DNA of 64,000 bases from Pagrus major (taxonomy: Eukaryota > Chordata > Actinopteri > Spariformes > Sparidae), in assembly GCF_040436345.1 (NCBI RefSeq), contig NC_133235.1, positions 18,438,660 to 18,502,659 on the forward strand, in the 5' to 3' direction. Shown piece by piece: positions 38,201-49,964 of the stretch. The position numbers and the translations under genes are program-made. A model generated the notes under the pieces. It saw only the letters and a list, made by a program, of their open reading frames with translations, did not search any database and had not been told where the DNA came from. Numbering within the stretch: position 1 is the stretch's first letter; each line of letters begins with the position of its first letter.

Positions 38201-41193
38201 TGCTTCACAAGCAACACAATGAACTAGAAACCTGGAAAGATGCTGCTGTATTTAATTTGCTGCTTACGTTCTGTTGCTCAGATTCCTGGACAAAAAAGGC
38301 CTCTCCATTGTCACCAAGCTTCATGTGCAGGTCCACCGGCTCTCCATTCACTTCGATGTCGATCTGGAAGATTTTGCAGAAGATACAAGCAATTTAATGT
38401 AAATCATAAAGAGGATATTAACATCTAATTTGCCTGTATATACTTTATGTATATATCCTAATTATGACAAGTTGGGTCTTGTTTAATTATACTTCCAACA
38501 GACTATCAGGCCACATCGAAGGCCTGAAGCTACTTACAGCCCCATCTTTCTCCAGGGGCTATACAAAACCTAATAAGTATATGGGTCCTCTGGGCTTGTG
38601 CTCTGTGAAGCCTGCCAATAGAACAGGGCCATTCATGTTTGCCAGGCAAACCCCAAGCGAACCCGAGGCCATTCAGAAACTTGACACCACAAAAGCAAAA
38701 AAACAGGTTGCGTCTGGCAGAGACCACAGAGGAGGCAGACTTGCTCTGCCCAGTCTGACAACCTGAAACCAAATCATCAATATTAATTCTCAACCAATGG
38801 CCACTCACATCATCTGTTTCTTTTTAAAGTCTTGCGATCTGTCATGTTATATCTTTCGTTCTGCTGATGTCCTTTGCCGCTGATGTGGTTTCTGAGCAGC
38901 CTCTAGATTTAATTTCACCCCCTCAGGGTTGCTAAGGGGAATTTATGTACAGTGAGTGATGGCTGAGAATTTCAATGACCAATTAATAATGAGCCAGAAT
39001 GAATGAGGGACCTCTTCAACCTTTCACAGTCTGCGACAGGTCACTTGAGTTGTAGATTTGCCAACAGCTGCCAACACCATGCTGGATTACTGGAATTAGT
39101 GGAGGCAATCGCTGGCTGCAGATACCCAAAATTGAAGCAAAATATTGAATTGTTTCTCTCTGAGATCAAGAGCCTATGAGACTCATGTTTAGTTCTCACA
39201 GGAAAAGAGCATGTTTAGTTCTCACAGGAAAAGAGAAGAAAAGAGGAACTATCTATGCATAGTTGAGTAACTTTTTATCTCAAGTCTTTAAAATCAAACA
39301 AAACTTTAAAAACACTGATGGTTGCCAACTTAAAAGACTAGTGTATGGGGACAGACACACCATCCACAGCCAAAATTTAATTAGTATTTGGCTAGCAACT
39401 ACAGTTTGATTCCCACTCTGAATTTATAAAAATATCTGCATGACAGGAACAAATACCACATGGTTTATCTGGTCCAGTACCTTAAAAAAATATATATATT
39501 TAGCAGCAGCCCTCGAGCATCTGATAAGTGAACTCGGGGACGCATGCATAACTGTTTGTTACACAACAGCCCTTGTTGTTGAGTCCGCCTTCTTCACGTT
39601 TCCTCCCCCTCCCACGCATTCAAGTTGTAGAGCTGTTTCCATAGGAACCACTCATTCAGTCCTCCCTCCGAGCCCATCAGCATTCTGGGTAGGTGGTGAG
39701 ACAGTGTCAATCCCCCACAAATCATCACCTATTCTGCTCCACAAGCAAGCAAATAAGCTTTTTTCAAGTCAAAGTGCCCAGAGCATTACTGTTCTAAGAA
39801 TGGACAAGTTCATCATTGATAGTCAGGTAGAGGGAAGGAAAATTGAATTATAACTACTATTTAATTTTAGCCATTACTAATTACTTACTGAATACACCAA
39901 GGAATATTCTGAACCTTTATATAACCAGATGAACTCAAGTAGCCTCATTTTCACACACAAGAAAGGCTTAGTTATCTGATGCTAAAGCAGGTTTCCATTA
40001 CAATCCTTCAAGTAGATTTTTTAAAAATCCATGATATTCAGCTGTACATTTAATTCCTACAACATCAAAACTTCTACAGAAAAAGGCTTAACTTTCTCAC
40101 CCTACCCATCAATTAGACCACTGCAAGGGTGCTACCAAAATGCAATTTTCTCAAGAGAGAAGTAAGCGCTAAAAATAGCAGTTGTTCCTGAACATTGATT
40201 GATGGGATCTTCCCTGCAGGTAAGAATATAAAGTAGATAGATACTACTATCAATGAGGGAAAAAAGCCCAGAGGATCCAATCTGTGTTCTGTAAACACAA
40301 CCAAAACATTTTCCTGAGTGCTAGACAAGTGGACTGCTTTTCAAAACCTGGTGTCTTTATCACCCACAATGCAATTTAGCCACTGAGTGACCTCACTGGA
40401 GACAATTTATCAGATTACATGCAGCTTCCTCTGGAGCCACAAAAGTCTTTATACAATTTTTTTCACATATGCAGTAGTACTACCCTAAGAGCTGCAAACA
40501 AATTTGAATCTCTAAAATTGATGGAGTTACCCTTTAATGTTCACATTGGAATTTTAGATTTTCCTCTAAGGCACCTAAATGCTACCTGAACTAAGCACCA
40601 CCACCCTGTTCAGTACAATATTACAATACTTGACAGAAAACTGCAGCATCACTCTCACAGACTGTTTGTGTGATCTCTTTGATCAATATCTATTATCCAC
40701 ATCCCAATTTTATTGACACTGGAGAGCTAATGTGACGTAGGTTCAGAGAAAAGTCAATAGAGCACATTTTGTACACTGACATACTTTACTGAAAATTCGT
40801 CTATTAAGACAAATAAGTGAAAACACTTTGGACACAAACTCATGCAGTACTAGCAACAACTTCTGTATGTACCAATGTTCAAATTGTCTTTACTATACTG
40901 TATGTCATTTCAAAAATATTAACTATGTACACATGGTGAAGAAGGGCCTCTTTCTTTAAAGGGAAACATTTGCAGTTGGCTCATACATTTCTTAAACTTA
41001 CCACTTTCTCTTTGGAGCGCAGCACACCCAACTTGCCGAATCGCACATGGAATGGTGAGCACTGGTAGGTGCCGTCTCTCTGGCGGACAACCACAACATC
41101 GATGCAGCCCGATAGCGTGGCCTGATTTATGCCCTTATACAGTTCTTTGACGGTTACCAGCACCTGACCTGCCAGCTGGCCCACGTAGTTCAT
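27310..41193 (-). CDS. lpin2: Lipin-2, phosphatidate phosphatase (complete, 19 coding exons)
   Basis: Coding exons in transcript order: 41002-41193, 38268-38363, 37389-37750, 37179-37286, 36947-37073, 36204-36543, 36011-36110, 35655-35842, 35046-35139, 34887-34956, 34685-34777, 34493-34575, 34035-34182, 33461-33609, 32206-32292, 31585-31737, 30033-30147, 28680-28783 and 27310-27454. They join in frame to 2754 bases, 917 residues (human LPIN2 is about 896). Lipins are Mg2+-dependent phosphatases that turn phosphatidate into diacylglycerol at the ER for triglyceride and phospholipid synthesis; they also enter the nucleus as transcriptional co-regulators. N-LIP (about 1-110), a polybasic nuclear signal (149-159), the WWFW block and C-LIP with DIDGT (710-714) are all present. 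Best match by eye is LPIN2 over LPIN1 and LPIN3, for example [17 protein letters not shown], and synteny agrees. The serine altered in Majeed syndrome (human S734, SARAIG motif) is intact at 755. Confidence 0.96.
27600..27950. repeat. AATCG-family interspersed repeat, intact copy
   Basis: Runs from GATTAGTCAATTAATC through GGTTCCAGCTTCTTAAATAT (the uninterrupted TTAA site), GATGAGCATTTGTCAC and AATAATCGTTAGTTGCAGCC. It includes a local (TTAA)n run at 27655-27680. Lies in the last lpin2 intron. Confidence 0.65.
27985..28245. repeat. Interspersed repeat, teleost type
   Basis: CACTTGAGGGCAGCGAAACA, CGGCCAGGAGACAAGCTGAA, GTTTTGTTCACCACCC and AAATATCTGGCTGTTTGGCT with GCTAAATGCTCCACAATGTT are typical blocks of a common fish repeat. 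Non-coding; in the last lpin2 intron. Confidence 0.5.
30905..30985 (-). mobile_element. LINE-type 3' end fragment with TTGA tail
   Basis: The plus strand reads TCAATCAATCAAACTTTATT then CATATAGAGCCAATTCACAA and TTATCTCATGACGCTTCTCA. The minus strand is thus a LINE-like 3' end with a short (TTGA)n tail, strongly truncated. In an lpin2 intron. Confidence 0.5.
33461..35139 (-). CDS. lpin2: lpin2 exons leading into C-LIP, with WWFW block and DxDxT motif
   Basis: Exons 35046-35139, 34887-34956, 34685-34777, 34493-34575, 34035-34182 and 33461-33609. The first two give [17 protein letters not shown] and [17 protein letters not shown]. The third gives [15 protein letters not shown], the lipin block that contributes to membrane binding. 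Two serine/acid-rich exons (34493 and 34035) vary most between species. The last gives [20 protein letters not shown] and then [14 protein letters not shown] at 710-714 is the HAD-type DxDxT catalytic motif, whose first aspartate acts as the nucleophile. Both aspartates and the threonine are present, so the enzyme should be active. Confidence 0.94.
35655..37286 (-). CDS. lpin2: lpin2 central regulatory region (five exons)
   Basis: Exons 37179-37286, 36947-37073, 36204-36543, 36011-36110 and 35655-35842 encode the serine-, proline- and acid-rich middle of the protein. Conserved LPIN2 blocks are [58 protein letters not shown] and [18 protein letters not shown]. This part is expected to be largely unstructured and heavily phosphorylated. 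The donor of exon 36011-36110 is gttaga, weaker than consensus, but the frame and the YFPKSESE match across it support it. The exon at 36011 has an alternative acceptor three bases upstream. Confidence 0.9.
36755..36930. repeat. AT-rich repeat, GATATGGCC family, inverted
   Basis: AAATATCACAGGTTTTTTAA then GGCCATGTTGCCCAGCCCTA mirrors the start of the copy at 17486. In the lpin2 intron between exons 36947 and 36543. Confidence 0.5.
37389..37750 (-). CDS. lpin2: lpin2 exon with polybasic nuclear localisation signal
   Basis: This exon encodes residues 97-217. It starts [14 protein letters not shown], matching the lipin HLATSPI block whose serine is an mTOR site in lipin-1 (serine 105 here, by family analogy). 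It carries [11 protein letters not shown] at 149-159, the polybasic stretch that in lipins serves as nuclear localisation signal and phosphatidate-binding site. An acidic run ([12 protein letters not shown]) follows. The acceptor is the tandem TAGCAG, so a product with one extra glutamine is possible. Confidence 0.92.
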
Positions 41194-41202
41194 GGTGTCC
41201 GC
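38268..41202 (-). CDS. lpin2: lpin2 first two coding exons: N-LIP domain
   Basis: The exon at 41002-41202 holds nine 5' UTR bases and the start ATG at 41193, giving [20 protein letters not shown], the near-invariant lipin N-terminus. The exon at 38268-38363 follows with [21 protein letters not shown]. Together they make the N-LIP domain, which packs against C-LIP to form the catalytic unit and helps membrane association. The nine UTR bases read as three open codons in frame with the ATG, so the exon can also be joined to an upstream coding exon (see 44318-44428). Both coding boundaries are phase 0. Confidence 0.95.
39184..39236. repeat. 26-bp direct tandem duplication
   Basis: CATGTTTAGTTCTCACAGGA then AAAGAG occurs twice back to back with no mismatch, in an lpin2 intron. 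Confidence 0.85.
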
Positions 41203-41446
41203 CTGGAGGGGGGGAAAGAACAAAATATCATCTGAGTCAAGGGAAAGACGGGATAAGGAAGTATTGTTCAGCAGGAGCCCGGAAGAGGGGACCAATTTGG
41301 CCCACACAAGCTGTGGAGTCTAATAGTTTTCCACTTGATTTTCCTCGCATGCTCTCACTCTATTCCACTCTTGTTGCTTCTTTTAAGTATCTCCTTCCAG
41401 GCAGTCGCGCTGTCTCATTTGTCTTTTGCTTTCATCTCTGAGCTCC

Positions 41447-41473
41447 CTGCCTGCCTGCCAGCCTGCCTGCCCT
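41447..41473. repeat. (CCTG)n short tandem repeat
   Basis: About six CCTG units with one interruption, within an lpin2 intron. Confidence 0.75.
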
Positions 41474-44317
41474 GTGGTGTCTGTTATCTCCTGACCTGCA
41501 TACAGACTGCCAGAGTGCCACTGTTACTCTGTCACTGAACGCTGTCCCACATGAGCAACATCAGAGAAGGGGGGCTGAATGATGGCTGGGCTGAAACAAT
41601 GAGCAGAGACAACCTCAAGCAGAGTTCCCACTGCCCTGCTGCCATCCAAGCAGCTGACTTCCTGTTTACATTCATAACTCCCTGTATATACAAGTATATC
41701 AAATACAATACGAAAAGCCATTCTGCTGTGGCTATAATTATACATGGCGCACATTTTCTCAGAGCATTTTTTGTCAATTGGGAGAAGCAGCTTGTAAGAC
41801 TGTAAATTATTTTATAAGCAATCTGTTGAAGCCAGTAAAAAAGAGAGATAATTATACACAGGCCTGAGCTAATCATGCATAATCACACAAACGTTCCAGA
41901 CATCATGTGGCGTCTTCCCTGAACTAAATTATTTTGCAGCCATTTGTGCACTGTGACACAGAGTGCATATAACTATGAACTTAGCAAACATGGTTCTGGT
42001 TTGCTCGGGTCAGGTCAGGGTGTAGTTTAGTGGGGCTTGTAAACACATTGCCCCGCTGACTTCATTTGGGTTTATGTAAACTGTAATGTTCACATCTCAC
42101 ACTGACCTTTTGTTCAGACCATGAGAGTAGTGAGGGGGGTGGTGGGTAAGACAGAGAATAGGGTCATTTGTGCAAGGGTGGCATCATGGAATATGGGCAA
42201 CTGGCATGATATGTTTTACCAGAGAGTATGCTAAGTGGATGAAATATGAATAGATGCAGGGTACTCATAATAGTCCTCACATTGCTAACCACACACACCA
42301 GCAACCATCATGAGATCAAACAGTCATCACTGTAAACTGACTATACAAAGGGTTGTAGAGGTTGTAGAGTTTAGACGGCTTGACGTGAGGCCTTCTGTCA
42401 ACAACAGGAAACTTTCAATTCTTTCTGGAGAATTCAACCAATATTTGTAGAAAAGGAGGATGGACAAATACAAGTTGAGGCCCTTTGTTGACATTCACTA
42501 AAATGGCACACTTCAGGGTAATGGCATAAAATTATAATCCAAAAGTAACCAGTAGAGTCAAAATAAAAACAGTTGCTCAACACTGGAATAAACTATCATA
42601 AATTCATTTTACTACAGAAGCTTTTATGGCAAAAGAAAGTGCTAAAAAGAAATGTTGAAAAGTTGGACTATTTAATATATCTAGGCTTCGAATGGTTCTT
42701 TTAACCACCTGGAAGATTTTATTGTAATGAGATACAAGAATTAAAAATGAAATCTCAACAATGCGAGCAGTGGACAATTTGAAATATCTGAAAAATACTT
42801 TAATCTGGCATAGACACCTTAAATAAGGAATTAATACCATCAACCACACCTTCATGTCACTGCAGATGTCATAATTGGTACAGAAATACGAATCTAACCA
42901 CTAAAACAAAAGCAGTGTGAAAGTACCATTCCCCGTTTTATAATAATTGGCATCTACAAGTTAGTAAGTATTAAAACATACTACAAGGAACTTTTAACTA
43001 GTTATAAAACCGTCTCAAATTAATACTGATGCTTCCATAAGACCTACATAAGCAATTAGGGCCTTCAATGATAAGATTGGCCATTTCTGCAGAATTATTA
43101 CAGCTATTCTTATTGCCTGTCACCAGGTCTGATCCTGACTCACCCGGGTCGGTTAAGTCTTATCTTTTTTTTTCAATTTTCACGTTTCAACAAAGTATGA
43201 ACATTTCTTGTACTAGCTTTAAAAATACAGCAAAAATACATTGAAAGGTTACACCAAATCCGTATTTTATCGAGATGTTGATCAAAACATTTTTTACCAG
43301 GACCATCAAAGACTATCCACAGCTGAACCAATGTTTTGTGGATACACAAAGCGAGTCTCTCGGCATTGACTAAGGAGATAAAAAGTGTAATACATTAATG
43401 ACATTTTTTTTTTTTATCTCAGAGGGACCAACAAACTCAAAAATGGTCTGAAGCATAAAAAAGAGACACACCTTGGCTGCAAATTAATTCCACTTTGGCT
43501 GTCAGAGGTAAAATGTCCACATGGCATTTTGTTGGTCAATTTTATGTATGTTTGTATATTTATCTGGATATTATGTATCTGTGGAAACTGAAAACTGTCT
43601 TGTCATGGTAAATTTGGAGCATTATGCAATTAACTTTCACTTTTTATTTTGAGACACCAGAATGTTAGAGTCCAGAGAGTACACAGCTCCTGTCCCCTGG
43701 ACTGAAACAGTGCTACCACCAAGAACAGAAAAGATCAAGGAGTAAGTCATAACAACAAGGCTCAAAACATCTGTAAAAGGTCATTACATCATAAGGATTC
43801 TATAACCAAAACAAAAAATACCTTTACGCTGGAGCTATCTGGAAAGGCGCCAGTATTCAGATATCTACAACACAATCACGTGTGACAAACATGCCTTACC
43901 TGCAGCTACTCATTGTCTTCTTTTCTGAGAACTGAGAAGTACACACCGCAAATAGCCACACTGCCAAACCACAAAGTACAAATTAAACAAGACATGGATA
44001 AGAAATGACTAGCAGATTAGACAGGCCATGCAGGCTTCATGACTCAGCCTGAATATTTTCAACCATCTGAAATACAAACACTTCATCAGTGTCCCATCCT
44101 CTTCTTTTAACAGTCCAACTTATCCCTTAAAACACTAGACTTGACTGCCTAACAGACATCATCCATGTGATTCACTGTGGTCAGGTATTAACTCACTGGG
44201 CTTGGCTACAACAAAAAGCCAATCACCCAGGCAACCTGCCAAACCAAACAACACAAGATGACTAACAGTGTTGTAGGCCCAAGCTTTGTGACTGACTACC
44301 TGCCAGCGCTGACTCAC

Positions 44318-44428
44318 CAGGGACCAAGACGACCTCAGAGACGAGGACTCATCACTGTTGTCTGTTGTGTTGTCATCTGTGCTGCTTTCCAGGAGATCCC
44401 TGTCCCCCCAGGACCTCTGTCTCTTCAT
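44318..44428 (-). CDS. lpin2: Possible alternative first coding exon of lpin2
   Basis: On the minus strand an ATG at 44428 (G at -3) opens a frame of 37 codons, MKRQRSWGDRDLLESS onward, rich in S, D, T and N. It ends exactly in phase 0 at a strong donor (gtgagt at 44317-44312). The next lpin2 exon starts at 41202 with three open codons (A-D-T) before the usual MNYVGQLAG, so splicing would add 40 residues without a frameshift, for a 957-residue isoform. An in-frame TGA lies upstream of the ATG at the far end of the open stretch. It has no homology I can name with certainty. Evidence is frame, donor and amino-acid composition only. Confidence 0.5.
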
Positions 44429-46284
44429 CACTGTTAGTGGAGCACCAGCTCTTGCTCTCCCCACATCAGGATACTCCAATGGGACCCTTTTTTTCCTCCC
44501 TCAGATTATGATGATAGTGCCTCCCTGCCATTCTGAATCTAATCTCAAATACGGCCCACCTAATCACGTTGGACAAACTCCTGCAGGTGTAAATACCAGT
44601 ACACCGCTATCTGACGCCGATAGCGATTGCACAACGCTGTCATAAACATTGTCATCATTCTTCTGGGGCTATTCTTGACAGGATATGAACTTGTGTTCAT
44701 CCAGTCAGCTGACAGGACACAAAAGGTTCAGCCAATGGGATGGCCTCTTTAAGGTGGCGGTGTGTGGCTGATAAGGGACAGCTAATTCCTGTGAACGGCT
44801 ATGCAATGTTTTTTCCCTGATAAGAGTACAAGCTCAGGGAAAAACGAAGCAGTACTACGCAGCGTGACGTTCATACACAGTCAGTCACATGTACGGTACA
44901 AGCTGCATGTGCATGTTATTGTGCCTGAGTAATCAACGGGGGGGTTGATGACACTGATTGGTTGCAAGAGTCAACCATTGGGATATTCAGTACATTGGAC
45001 TTTAGTTGCTCATTAATACCCCTCAACTTGACATGCGATCACAAAAATAAACAGGTGAAAGTTCAGTCAACACATATGCCTTTATCTCTGCAGGGATTAG
45101 TCTATATTAAATATCAATGCAGCTTGCTAAGATTAGTCTGAGTGCTAATTTTAATCCTGTCTACATTCAGCACAGATGGAGTGGGTACACTCATGACTCT
45201 GTAGTCCAAGCAATGATAACTTCAAACATGTTTTCGTCATTGGGGGGTTCTCACGGGTCCAACATCTAGCGTTCTCATGCCGGGTTTAGCTCCTTAGTGA
45301 ATGACTAAGATAAACATAAAGCATGAGGCTCTTCCAAAAAGGCCTCAGTCCTACTGTCCCATCTGCTAAGCCTTTTGTAAACACTATCAAACAAAACAGA
45401 GAGGCCCACTGAGCGCAGCACTGTTGGTTCGTCCTCCCTCTGTGCTAGGATCTGTTCTGTGTTTGAATGTTTGATAAGAGCCATGCATAATTTCATACAA
45501 TACTCTCCTTTCAGAAAATGAAATGTTATGAGAGAAAAATTAATTCATGACTTGCACTGTGTACAGAAATAACCCAGCAGTAACTGAATAATCTAAGCAA
45601 AAGAATCAATTTAGAGAGCTTTTGCCTTTAATAAAAACATACTGCACTTATACCATTAAAAATTATAAGACTAGGTGCCAGTAGGTGAGTATGGTCCTAG
45701 TTACTCTAACTACGCAATAATGGTCTTCATCTGGAATCATCTGGTGCACATTTGTTTTGACAAAAGAGTCAGTCCTCAGACTGAGCTGGCCAACCAGACC
45801 ACACAAGGCTCATGTTACACTCTTTCTAGTATAAGATTACACCAAACTGCATCAAAATGAGCCCACTTATTGTGTAACCTAAACCATGAGAACCTCAACC
45901 ATAGACAGACAGTGTTGACTTCCATTACACATTCGACGGAGGAATACAGGACACAGTTTTTTCATGGGAATGTCGAAATCAAATAAACCCTCGAATCCCT
46001 AATTTGGGGATTTACAAAGCAGAAATGGTGAAAGCCTAACGCTAATTCAGCTGTGTAGGGTTAAGCCTACACCCTGTGAGAAAGAAAACACCAAAAGCAA
46101 TGTAAAGTCTTGTTTTTTCTTTTATGTGAAAGTACAAAAATAAAACTTTATTTACCACATATTTCTTAGTTGCATTAAGTGTAGAAAAGAAAAGTCTGGA
46201 CAAATGCTTTTCATTTTGGTAACAATCTTCTCAAAACTCAAACCCAGGACCAAGTCAGTTACCTGTAACCTTCAACATGCACTC

Positions 46285-46410
46285 AGCTGCTAGGTTTACT
46301 AGGTACACCTAGCTAATAGATGCATTACAACAGACCTGCAATAAATCTAATTTAGAGATGTGTTCATTCAGCTTTATGGTAATTTTGGAGGCTGTTACAC
46401 TGTTATGTGT
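46285..46410. repeat. Interspersed repeat with TTACTAGGTACACCTAGCTAA
   Basis: The TTTACTAGGTACACCTAGCT block, CAACAGACCTGCAATAAATC and GGAGGCTGTTACACTG are characteristic of a repeat common in fish. Non-coding; lpin2 first intron. Confidence 0.45.
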
Positions 46411-46426
46411 TATACTGGTGTGTGGT

Positions 46427-47128
46427 TACATGGACAACATTTATTCAATCCGATTGTGAACTGTTCACACAGTGGACGCAAAATAAAGTGATCTGATGTG
46501 TGTTTACATGCCCCAAAGCATTTTATCAGAATATAACTTTTTTTACATGTCCAAAGTGATTCTGTGAAGCATCCAATCTGCTGGGAATATAACAGAGGAA
46601 GAAGAAGAATAGGAAGATTTTATTGAGAAGATTTCTAGATTTACCCACATCATGTCCTGGGAACAATATTTGTTGTTTGAACATTATTTTTTGGTTCGAT
46701 GGATTCAGGCTTTGTTTATCTTTTCAAACACTTCTTAAACAACTCATTGCTTCAAGCATTTCCACCATCGAGGCGTTCAGCAATCCTAAAATCTCCCTTA
46801 TATCAGCTACAGACCAACTCTGTTTTGCTACGACCAAGTCTCTATCTGTCCTGGAAACAACGTTACCTAACGGAAAATATTTAGCCAACCAGAGAGAAAC
46901 GATTGGTAAAGCGTTTACATGGTTATTAGGCGTCGCTGATATTTTTTTAAATGAAACGGATTATCAAAGGTTTACAACACCTTTCTCAATCTGGTTGAAA
47001 ATCCATTCAGATCGGGCCCGGATTGGTTCAGACTCTTCCAATTGAAGTGGTTACATGAGGCATTTTTAATCTGATTGGGCTATATTTCTGGGTATTAGTG
47101 GAACATTAGGGTCCATGGAAACACAGTT
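46427..47128. repeat. Possible DNA-transposon-like repeat with TTACATGGAC ends
   Basis: The left end GGTTACATGGACAACATTTA and the right end GGGTCCATGGAAACA are imperfectly inverted, and TTTACATG words recur inside. There is an open stretch at 46623-47045, but it matches no protein I know and lies in the lpin2 first intron, so it is not called as a gene. Confidence 0.3.
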
Positions 47129-47505
47129 TACAGTTTTTTTCCTGATATTTAGTCTGCATAACACAGTACAATGTAACAGCTCCACAAATTACAGCCTCCA
47201 ATGAGCTCCACTCTTAAACAATTTAAACAAGAACTGAACAGTCGTGAAAATAGGATTAAATACAAGCTTGTTGTTGTATTAGACTGAATTAGATTACGCT
47301 AACAACGCTAATAAAGTGGTAACTAAACGGGTTACAATGTACTGCTCAAGGAGGTGTCGTGATATAGTTGATTATTTGGGTATTGTATGGTCATCTGACA
47401 AAATAATCCAGTGATAAACTGACTTGAGTGTCAGTGATTAAGTGACAGTATCATTGTGGGGCTATCTCACATACACATTTACATAAAATGCCTGACAAGG
47501 TTATC

Positions 47506-47901
47506 TTAAACGGGCACTATATAGTTTTGGGGAAGAAATTGGAATATTTACAATGTTAATGAGGTGATTATACAAACTAAGAATTTTTTTTTTTTTTCCA
47601 TAACTGAATAAACAAGCTGCTCTCAGAGGAAAATAAGGTCCCCACAACACTGTTTTGAAGCTAGAAAGGTGGCAGGGTCCGCCACATATAAACAACGTAA
47701 AACAGTATTAAATTGTGTTGTCCTGTAAGGTCAGTTTGTTTAGGCAGTGTACCTTTAATATCTGTTTAGTGTTTTGAACTGTTTAAATACTAATTTCTTG
47801 CAGTAAACTTCCCGAGAAATGACTTAACTTGCACTACTCAATGAAGATCTTTCTCTTCTGATCAAAATGTATTCCCCAAAAACGACACAGTGCACCTTTA
47901 A
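47506..47901. mobile_element. Small non-autonomous DNA transposon (TTAA target), copy 2
   Basis: Left end TTAAACGGGCACTATATAGT, right end CAGTGCACCTTTAA. It shares the interior blocks CCATAACTGAATAAACAAGC, GAAAGGTGGCAGGGTCC and TGAAGATCTTTCTCTTCTGA with the copy at 5193-5531 but carries extra interior sequence (396 against 339 bp). Confidence 0.7.
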
Positions 47902-48641
47902 CTAGCAGAAAAACACCAAGGTTCAAGTTAAATGTGTCCTCCAGTAGTTCGCCAACTCACCACCCACAGGCAGGTGGTTTGTTTGGTGAGGTGGCAGCGC
48001 TGCTGACATGTCAACAAAGACGTCTAACTCATTACAAAACGTGAGTTAAAAACACCACACAAGCTAGCTTCACGTCGCACCATGTTCTGGGGCTAAACAT
48101 GCTAATTCAGAGATTAACGCTGAAATGTCATCGAGTAACGTAGACGTTACATCAGCGCTGTCGCGTTACATGGACGTATAACCTACTGCGGAAACAAACG
48201 AAGAGGAAACCAAACACAAACCTTCACGTAATGCTTACAGTGTCCTGTAATGGTTTCCAATTGCAGAGATTCAAGTCATAAACAGAGGCGCAGAAAACAG
48301 AAGAGAGGAGGATAAATGAATGGAGACGGGGCTCAGCTAGCCGTTTGTCAGTCGGCTAGCTTCAATGTTATCGTGGGGTCACCGTTAGCTAATAGCAAAC
48401 GGTGAAACAGGCACACTGCTAATGCTAGGTTTCTGTTAAAAGTGGTCTCGTTAATTCGCTACCTGCTAAATTAATTTCCAACTCCACAGCTGTGTGTCTG
48501 AGTTGAATTAATCCAGCGTCGCTGAAATATGTTAGCCGTCTTACAAGCTAGCTAACATTAGCGGACGGTACAAACAGAAATAAGCATTATCACAAGCAGC
48601 CACACAAACGGCTTGAATTCACCCCATCGCTGACTGTTTAC

Positions 48642-48870
48642 CTTTCGGTGACTTCAGCGGGATGCAGCCGGTGAACGACGCTATGGTGTCTTCAGTGAGT
48701 CCCCATATCTCAGCCCGTGAAGCTCCTCAAAAGCCTCCTGACGTGTCCGTGTCTGGACCACCGTGGCTGACTGGTGCGGCTGGAGACAGACGGAGGGCTG
48801 CTGGAGTTGATGGGACAGAGAGCCGCGCAGTGGCTGCGCACTCGCACAGCTGCCGTGACACTTTTATCCA
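48642..48870 (-). promoter_or_regulatory. lpin2: lpin2 promoter region and non-coding first exon
   Basis: CpG-rich sequence (roughly 48.0-48.9 kb) in otherwise AT-rich DNA. A minus-strand donor, cgaaag/gtaaac at 48641, closes a probable 5' UTR exon that would splice to 41202 across a 7.4 kb intron, as in other LPIN2 genes with a non-coding exon 1. The transcription start is not visible; the upper bound is a guess. The exon holds one short upstream reading frame, M-G-T-H-stop, at 48692-48706. Confidence 0.5.
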
Positions 48871-48909
48871 GTGTTTAGTTACACTAGCGGCTTATTACAC
48901 GGTTAAGTA

Positions 48910-49964
48910 AGACTTTGCCCCGAGCAGCTCATATTAGAGGATGTTTATTGACAGACATTACATAAAGCATTACATACTGTTTGTGTGTGAGAGGTACTGG
49001 GACTGCTGGCTCCCCTTGAATGACAATTTGTGGGCCTAGGACCCCACTTTGGGAACGTTGGATAAATAGCACTAACATCTAACAATAAAATGATATTGCT
49101 TTAATGAAGGCAATGCATATCTCTCAGTTGCTCATGGGTGATAATGTCATGACAAAGGGGAAAACATCCAAAGCAGGTGCACCTTTATTACAAGAGGGCC
49201 TTGAGGAGAAAACAGTGTGTTTAACTTGTTAATCAGATGCTGCAGGGCAGATTTTTATGAATGGATTCCTTCCATTGCACCTGAAATACATTCCCCCAAC
49301 TTTCAACACATTTGTCTGACGTCATCTGTCACTCATATGATTAGTCTTACAAAAAGACTTCCAAAAGCATGCCAAGTATGTCTGTAATACTTTGTACGGG
49401 TCTTTGAAAGTTGTGTGAGACACCTTCAATGAACCAGTTTCAACTGCCGTGTGTGTGTTGTCACACACTCTACGAGCCATCAGGGTTTTCCTGTTCCACC
49501 TCTCCTACAGACGCTTGTGATGACTGTCGTGACACTTGTAGCTTGCAGACAGCACATAAAAGGTACACAACACACATGCACACAGTACAAGTTAAATAAG
49601 GTAGCGGTTTATAAATAGACACAGAGGTCTCGAATTGGTGAAGCCTGTGAAATATCCACTGACACATTTTTTAGTTACTTTATACATAAACCTCAGGCAT
49701 ATCCTGGTTTAAGAGGTCAAAGTTTTAATATATGATAAATGTGTTTTGCTTCTGATGACCTTTGTGCTGTTTTTTAAAACAAAATTTAATGACAAGTCAA
49801 CCATCTCCCATATTTATACATTACATTTACTGCCAACAAAGGTAACAGAAGACATGTCAAGCCACTACAAGCACACAATTATCCTCTCTGCATCACATTC
49901 ATTGTTTTCTTTCTTTGACAAGCAATTCCCAAAGCTCTTTAGCCCAGCACATGAAAGAGGCAGG
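48910..49964. other. Intergenic region between lpin2 5' end and myom1 3' end
   Basis: About 1 kb without a recognisable gene, RNA or complete repeat. The lpin2 promoter probably extends into its left part. Confidence 0.5.

Noticed and set aside
44159..44479. Full 106-codon minus-strand frame around the candidate lpin2 exon
   Set aside because: It begins with TTG, not ATG, and reads through the strong donor at 44317. Only the ATG-to-donor part (44428-44318) is kept as a candidate exon.
46623..47045. 140-codon open stretch in the lpin2 first intron
   Set aside because: It lies inside a probable repeat, matches nothing recognisable and has no supporting splice or promoter signals.
48662..48910. 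Plus-strand frame over the lpin2 CpG-rich region
   Set aside because: A shadow of GC-rich promoter and leader sequence. No protein family, and the minus-strand donor better explains the region.
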